From positions 1 through 24,839 of the IMG/VR virus record IMGVR_UViG_3300009376_000075: 24,839 bases of DNA, one strand, 5' to 3'. Below are positions 20,762 through 24,839 of the stretch, piece after piece. Each line of letters starts with the position of its first letter. Positions within the stretch are counted from its first letter, which is position 1. The stretch is from a virus. The position numbers and the translations under genes were made by a program. A model generated the notes under the pieces. That model was not told where the DNA came from and did no database searches. It saw nothing but the letters and a program-made list of their open reading frames with translations.

Positions 20762-23220
20762 TGGCATTCTGGGCTTGGTTATTCGACATAGTTGTTGGTG
20801 CGCTAATAAGTTGGGTATTAACTCCAAAACCTGAAGACTTTCAAGAAGTAGAAGGTACTCTTGTTAATAAGTCTAGCAACATTGCTGATATTCCAGTTAT
20901 ATACGGCAAGAGGAAAGTGGGCGGAACTCGCGTATTTGTTGAGAGTTCAGGAAGCGATAACGAGTATCTATACATCGCTTTGGTGCTGGCAGAGGGAGAG
21001 GTTAACAGCATTGGGAATGTATGGATTAATGATGTTTTATCGACCGATTCACGCTACTCTGGTCTTGTTACTATCAACAAGCATGTAGGAACTGATTCAC
21101 AGACAGCAGATTCAACGCTTACAAACGCTTCAAGCTGGACAACAGACCACAAGCTAAGTGGTGTTGCTTATCTGGGAATTAGACTCAAATTTGACCGCGA
21201 AGTCTTTAGTTCAATTCCAACATTTCATGCGGAAGTTGAGGGTACAAAGTGTTACGACCCAAGGGGTAACAGTGGTTCAGGCTCAACTGGATATACAACG
21301 AACCCTGTGATATGCTTGCTCGACTATATGACGAACTCACGTTACGGCAAGGGTTTACCAACGACATCGTTTGAAACGGGTGTTTTTGCTGGAAATCCCA
21401 ACCTGTCTTCTTCATGGCATGTAGCCGCAGACTTATGTGATGAACTCGTAACACCTTACACTGGTTCAGGTACGATTGAGAAATTCTCATGTAATACCGC
21501 TATTAACACAGGCAAGAAAATTATTGATAACGTCAAGATACTGCTCTCTGGCATGCGTGGAATTATGCCATACACCCAAGGCGAGTATCGTATTCTCATT
21601 GAAGATGAATTAGTTGGCTCTCCCGTTTTTGACTTCAACGAAGACCACATAATAGACGGCATCGCGATTACGTCAGAAAATAATAATGAGAGATTTAACA
21701 GGGCAATATGCACTTTCGCCAATCCTGACAACAACTGGGAAAGCGACCAAATTGAATACCCACGCGCAGGAAGTTCAACCTATACAACTTATAAGACCGA
21801 GGACAATGGATTTGAATTGACGCGAGAAGCGCACCTAAATACCGTTACAAGCATTTATCAGGCTTATAATATTGCTAAAACAATTGTCAAGAAGTCGCGC
21901 AATGGTCTTAGATGCTCATTCTTATCAACCACAGAAGCACTTCAATGCGCGGTTGGTGATATTGTAACCGTATCCCACTCAACACCTAATTGGTCAAGCA
22001 AACAGTTCCGAGTTATGGATATGTCTCTTGATTCAGATGCAACGGTAACACTCTCATTGATTGAGCATTTTGATGCCTCTTACTCATGGGAAGATACAGA
22101 CGAAATAACAATCGTCACTGATACCGACCTGCCAGACCCAACAACTGTCACAGCACCAACAGGCTTGACGGTGGCTTCTGGCGAAACTCATCAACTCACC
22201 AACTCAGACGGAACTATATCAGCAAGAATGCACGTTAGCTGGACTGACTCTGTTGATGCTTTTGTTTTGAAATACATAGTGCAATTTAGCACAACATCGA
22301 CTTATGATGGAGAGGTTGAAACTACTGGCAGTCCTATATATCTAGCTGGAGTTTCTAGCGGTGCGACTTACAATGTGCGAGTTAAAGCGGTTAGTGTTGG
22401 TGGTTTTTCATCGGATTGGGTAACAACAACTCATACTGTTGCTGATTTGGTTGGCGGTGTCGTTACATTCGCATCTTCAATTGGGGTGGGTACAACAACT
22501 CCACAACAAGAGGTTGATATATCTTCGGCTAATCCAGCAGTAAGATTAACCGACACCACCACTTCAGGATTGTTTCACGAACTAGTGTCTTACAGTAATG
22601 ATTTGAGATTTAGCGCAGACGGTGACAGTGTTCATGGTAGCACAGATATCGAATTTCTGATAGATGGCACTGAGCGTATGAAGATAACCAACGCTGGTAT
22701 GGTTCATATCAATGACGGAAATTTAGTCATATCCACAAGCGGACACGGTATTGATTTTTCAGCAACGAGTGACGGCACTGGGTCTATGACCAGCGAATTG
22801 TTAGATGATTACGAAGAAGGTACTTTTACTCCAGTTATCGCAGATGCCTATACTGGCGGTAATACAGGAAGTGCTGCAACGATAAAAGGTTTTTACACAA
22901 AAATAGGCAGATTGGTTAATGTTTCAATTTATATTATTAATATGGACACCACCGGTCTTACTAGCGGTAACGACTTATTTTTTAGAGGCTTTCCCTTCAC
23001 TTCAAATAACGCATCGCACCATTATGCTGACGGGATTTCGCGTGTTGATAATGTAAATATTGCCAACTCAAGAAATTCAGTAAGTGCGGTAATGACAAAT
23101 AATGACTCATGGTGCAGGATTAACGAATACGGTGATAATGTTGCTGATGACTTTCTTACTGTGAGCGATTATACAAGTGGCACATCTGATGTTTTTATCA
23201 ATATTACATATATGGTTTAA
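20761..23220 (+). CDS. Central tail tip / receptor-binding protein (J-like)
   Basis: 819 residues. Residues 1-20 are hydrophobic (FWAWLFDIVVGALISWVL), common in tail-tip proteins of this kind. Residues 30-450 form the hub (DIPVIYGKRKVGGTR, YLYIALVLAEGEV, GVAYLGIRLKFD, TNSRYGKGLP, FNRAICTFANPDNNWESD). Residues about 462-560 look like a fibronectin type III domain (TAPTGLTVASG, HVSWTDSVDAFVLKYIVQFS, YNVRVKAVSVGGFSS). From 573 follow fibre-type phrases (IGVGTTTPQQEVDI, NPAVRLTD, SELLDDYEEGTFTPVI) typical of environmental phage fibres, which suggests that the receptor-binding end is fused here. It sets the host range. Confidence 0.85.
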   Translation: MAFWAWLFDIVVGALISWVLTPKPEDFQEVEGTLVNKSSNIADIPVIYGKRKVGGTRVFVESSGSDNEYLYIALVLAEGEVNSIGNVWINDVLSTDSRYSGLVTINKHVGTDSQTADSTLTNASSWTTDHKLSGVAYLGIRLKFDREVFSSIPTFHAEVEGTKCYDPRGNSGSGSTGYTTNPVICLLDYMTNSRYGKGLPTTSFETGVFAGNPNLSSSWHVAADLCDELVTPYTGSGTIEKFSCNTAINTGKKIIDNVKILLSGMRGIMPYTQGEYRILIEDELVGSPVFDFNEDHIIDGIAITSENNNERFNRAICTFANPDNNWESDQIEYPRAGSSTYTTYKTEDNGFELTREAHLNTVTSIYQAYNIAKTIVKKSRNGLRCSFLSTTEALQCAVGDIVTVSHSTPNWSSKQFRVMDMSLDSDATVTLSLIEHFDASYSWEDTDEITIVTDTDLPDPTTVTAPTGLTVASGETHQLTNSDGTISARMHVSWTDSVDAFVLKYIVQFSTTSTYDGEVETTGSPIYLAGVSSGATYNVRVKAVSVGGFSSDWVTTTHTVADLVGGVVTFASSIGVGTTTPQQEVDISSANPAVRLTDTTTSGLFHELVSYSNDLRFSADGDSVHGSTDIEFLIDGTERMKITNAGMVHINDGNLVISTSGHGIDFSATSDGTGSMTSELLDDYEEGTFTPVIADAYTGGNTGSAATIKGFYTKIGRLVNVSIYIINMDTTGLTSGNDLFFRGFPFTSNNASHHYADGISRVDNVNIANSRNSVSAVMTNNDSWCRINEYGDNVADDFLTVSDYTSGTSDVFINITYMV

Positions 23221-23222
23221 TT

Positions 23223-23244
23223 ACTCCTAGTGGATTCTAGGAGT
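23223..23244 (+). other. Perfect 8-bp hairpin after the tail-tip gene
   Basis: ACTCCTAG (23223-23230) pairs with CTAGGAGT (23237-23244) over TGGATT. It lies directly after the J-like stop and before the ribosome site of the next gene, but it lacks a T-run, so it is not a standard terminator; it could be a processing or mRNA-stability element. Confidence 0.6.
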
Positions 23245-23273
23245 GGACAAATTATTAACAACAAGGAGCAAAT

Positions 23274-23519
23274 ATGGCTTTAGAAAAACAAACAGTAGTA
23301 GATAAGATTGAAGTATTAGAGATGGGTCAAGTACAAGTACGCACAGCAACAAGAGTACTTGAAGATGGCGAGGTATTATCCTCATCATTCCACAGACACG
23401 TTCTTGTACCTGCGGATGACTTAACCAATGAAGACCCAAAGGTAGTAGCAATCGCTAACGCTACTTGGACAGATGAGGTAGTTAGCGCTTATCAAATGAT
23501 GATTTCAAACAAGGAATAA
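23274..23519 (+). CDS. Hypothetical phage protein, 81 aa
   Basis: ATG 23274 with AAGGAG at 23262-23267. The sequence (KIEVLEMGQVQVRTATRVLEDGE, then SSSFHRHVLVPADD, then ATWTDEVVSAYQMMISNKE) is a type found downstream of tail-fibre genes in marine phages, and is possibly a small structural or fibre-associated protein. No membrane segment. Function not known. Confidence 0.75.
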   Translation: MALEKQTVVDKIEVLEMGQVQVRTATRVLEDGEVLSSSFHRHVLVPADDLTNEDPKVVAIANATWTDEVVSAYQMMISNKE

Positions 23520-23524
23520 AAACA

Positions 23525-23785
23525 ATGGCACAAGAGAAATGGCACGTAAGTAAGGCGATAAGTCTATCGCATATAGCAACAACAGGTGTTCTCATCTTGA
23601 GTGCTATTGTTTACATCACTGGAATTGAGAAAGACGTGGCAGTCCTTCAGGCACAGCAGGCAAATATGCAAGAACAGATTGTTCAGATGCAGAATGACAA
23701 CAAGGAAATGTTCAGGCGTATTGACGAGAAGCTGGACAAGATGATTGACATTATTCATAAGTATCAAACTTCAAGATATGAATGA
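23525..23785 (+). CDS. Small membrane protein with coiled coil, 86 aa
   Basis: Residues about 17-34 (TTGVLILSAIVYITGI) form one membrane segment; residues 35-80 form a Gln/Glu/Asp-rich coiled coil (VAVLQAQQANMQEQIVQMQNDNKEMFRRIDEKLDKM, in two parts). An N-terminal anchor followed by a helical coiled-coil ectodomain resembles holin-like or spanin-type lysis proteins. It overlaps the following tiny gene and lies next to a 3-TM protein, so a lysis role is plausible, not shown. The coiled coil lacks the C-terminal Rz features I would need to call it a spanin. Confidence 0.75.
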   Translation: MAQEKWHVSKAISLSHIATTGVLILSAIVYITGIEKDVAVLQAQQANMQEQIVQMQNDNKEMFRRIDEKLDKMIDIIHKYQTSRYE

Positions 23786-23862
23786 AGATATGGATTTTTC
23801 TAATAGCTGGTTGGCTGGTTCTTGACACTTTATTTAAACTAACATGTTTGGTTTACCATTAG
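23782..23862 (+). CDS. Possible 26-residue membrane peptide
   Basis: ATG 23782 overlaps the preceding stop (ATGA) and the frame runs to TAG 23860-23862, overlapping the next start at 23844. The product is MKIWIFLIAGWLVLDTLFKL plus a short tail: one Lys, then a hydrophobic membrane helix with a Cys near the end. No clear ribosome site of its own. The overlap on both sides fits the style of this genome, but a reading frame of this length can arise by chance. Confidence 0.35.
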   Translation: MKIWIFLIAGWLVLDTLFKLTCLVYH

Positions 23863-24257
23863 AATTAATAACAATGATTGTAAGCTATATAGCATCGGCT
23901 TACATTCGACTTCAGGCTGATAAAAGACAAGACCTTGCGGATGAGCGTTTAGCAAGAGAGGGTGCTTTAAAAGATGCTAGAGCCTTCCAAACAACAAGCG
24001 CAAACTGGGCAAGACGCTTTCTTGTTGTATCGTTTGTGGCGATGGCTGGTTTTATTTTAATTGCTCCAGCATTATGGGACACCAGCACTCAAGTACCAAT
24101 TGAATACGTTGAAGGGTTCAAATTCTGGTTCTTAGATTTTACAAAGACGGTTACACGCTATGTCGAACTAGAAGGCGTAGTTACACCAGACTATCTACCT
24201 CACGCTATTATGGCTGTGGTCGGATTTTACTTCGGAAATTCAAACGCAAAGAGGTAG
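23844..24257 (+). CDS. Three-segment membrane protein, holin-like
   Basis: 137 residues. Three hydrophobic stretches are seen: LPLELITMIVSYIASAYI (about 4-21), FLVVSFVAMAGFILIAPAL (about 59-77) and HAIMAVVGFYFGN (about 121-133). Between the first two lies a charged helix (RLQADKRQDLADERLAREG). The layout matches 3-TM holin-like proteins of marine phages and gene transfer agents. The endolysin is not in the window. The start ATG 23844 lacks a strong ribosome site; a later start is possible. Confidence 0.65.
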   Translation: MFGLPLELITMIVSYIASAYIRLQADKRQDLADERLAREGALKDARAFQTTSANWARRFLVVSFVAMAGFILIAPALWDTSTQVPIEYVEGFKFWFLDFTKTVTRYVELEGVVTPDYLPHAIMAVVGFYFGNSNAKR

Positions 24258-24261
24258 TTAA

Positions 24262-24839
24262 ATGCACCATCTTTATGAATTCTGCACGTCAGAGTCGCAG
24301 AAAGCTAAGTTAGAGTCCTACATTCGTTTACAGTCGGTTAGAGCGGTAGCTGACGAACTTGGGATTTGTCATCAGAACGTATCTCGTACTTTAAGAATGC
24401 TTAAATTGAGAGCTTCTAAAGTAGGTATCGCGCCAGAGGCGGATATGACCCACCAGACCGCAGAAGGGTTTGATGTTAAAGGGGTTTCAACTTACTACGA
24501 CCAAGATGGTCAAGTAAAGGGGCAATGGGTTAAAACGCAAAATTCTGGACACTCTTATGAGGAAGTAGCAGAAGTATTTACCGAGGCACTTGGTGATTTT
24601 CAGCCTATCGGTAACATATCAACACCAGATGTTGTTGATGATGATATTTTGGCGGTTTATCCAATGGGAGACCCTCATATAGGAATGTACGCTTGGGCAG
24701 AAGAATCGGGCGAAGATTTCGATTTAAAGATTGCTTCTGAAGATTTAAGACGAGCAACCAACGCTCTAGTCGATAGAAGTCCGCCCTCTAAAACAGGACT
24801 CATACTGAACCTCGGTGACTTTTTCCATTCGGATAATCA
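24262..24839 (+). CDS. Helix-turn-helix / calcineurin-like phosphoesterase protein (3' partial)
   Basis: ATG 24262 with GAGGTAG upstream. The first 192 residues are in the window. Residues 20-50 (YIRLQSVRAVADELGICHQ and VSRTLRMLK) form a helix-turn-helix. Residues 131-192 begin a metallophosphoesterase: VYPMGDPHIGMYAW (133-146, GDPHIG metal site) and LILNLGDFFHSDN (180-192, GDxxH metal site). Proteins of this order occur in tailed phages and probably act on phage nucleic acid or nucleotides; the substrate is unknown. The metal-binding His residues of the C-terminal half lie beyond the edge. Confidence 0.8.
   Translation, partial: MHHLYEFCTSESQKAKLESYIRLQSVRAVADELGICHQNVSRTLRMLKLRASKVGIAPEADMTHQTAEGFDVKGVSTYYDQDGQVKGQWVKTQNSGHSYEEVAEVFTEALGDFQPIGNISTPDVVDDDILAVYPMGDPHIGMYAWAEESGEDFDLKIASEDLRRATNALVDRSPPSKTGLILNLGDFFHSDN

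Noticed and set aside
20861-21088. Forward frame inside the tail-tip gene
   Set aside because: Out-of-frame shadow of the J-like gene without its own ribosome site.
23223-23244. Hairpin as an intrinsic terminator
   Set aside because: There is no T-run after the stem on either strand.
1-24839. CRISPR arrays, insertion sequences, integrase or attachment sites
   Set aside because: I found no spaced direct repeats, transposase, integrase or tRNA-like attachment core; the only direct repeats are the cassette leaders, terminators and the tape-measure duplication.

Overview
The window is part of the genome of a tailed double-stranded DNA phage with a long, non-contractile tail (siphovirus type). 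All convincing genes lie on the plus strand, overlap or abut one another (many ATGA or GTGA junctions), and run in the order: small early genes, recombination and ssDNA-binding genes, DNA modification, terminase, portal, MuF, scaffold, capsid, connectors, tail tube, tape measure, tail tip, membrane proteins. The DNA is AT-rich. Sigma70-like promoters and an rrn-type boxA point to a proteobacterial host. Tail-fibre phrases and small-protein types resemble those of marine phages, so a marine gammaproteobacterial host is my guess, not a demonstrated fact. Both ends are cut: a gene ends at 129 and another runs off at 24839.

Region 1-3263 holds short early genes (one with a helix-turn-helix), an ERF-type single-strand annealing protein, a possible structured leader RNA, a protein with TVAHA repeats, and a small SSB-like protein with an acidic DDIPF tail.

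Region 3267-7446 is the main interest: an apparently complete 7-deazaguanine DNA-modification operon. It encodes a ParB-like partner, a DpdA-type DNA guanine transglycosylase, QueF, QueC, QueD, QueE and a fusion of a Gpt-like guanine phosphoribosyltransferase to FolE. FolE, QueD, QueE and QueC would make the base from GTP, QueF would reduce it, and DpdA would exchange it for guanine in DNA. The fused Gpt domain could turn the guanine released by DpdA back into GMP, closing the cycle; I know of no description of this fusion. QueC, QueE and QueF each carry non-canonical key residues, so the final base is uncertain.

Region 7452-13914 holds the terminase subunits, portal, a MuF protein with a 300-residue C-terminal extension of effector type, a 59-residue gene coupled to it, a consensus promoter plus boxA, two small genes in near-repeated cassettes (same leader, same terminator), and the scaffold. 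Region 13916-15022 makes the major capsid protein a separate transcription unit with its own promoter, a folded 5' leader and a terminator.

Region 15036-24839 holds the head-tail connectors, tail terminator, tail tube, tail assembly chaperones G and GT joined by a -1 frameshift (GGGAAAC plus a 9-bp stem-loop), tape measure, tail-tip proteins, a J-like receptor-binding protein, membrane proteins of holin type, and the start of a helix-turn-helix/metallophosphoesterase protein.
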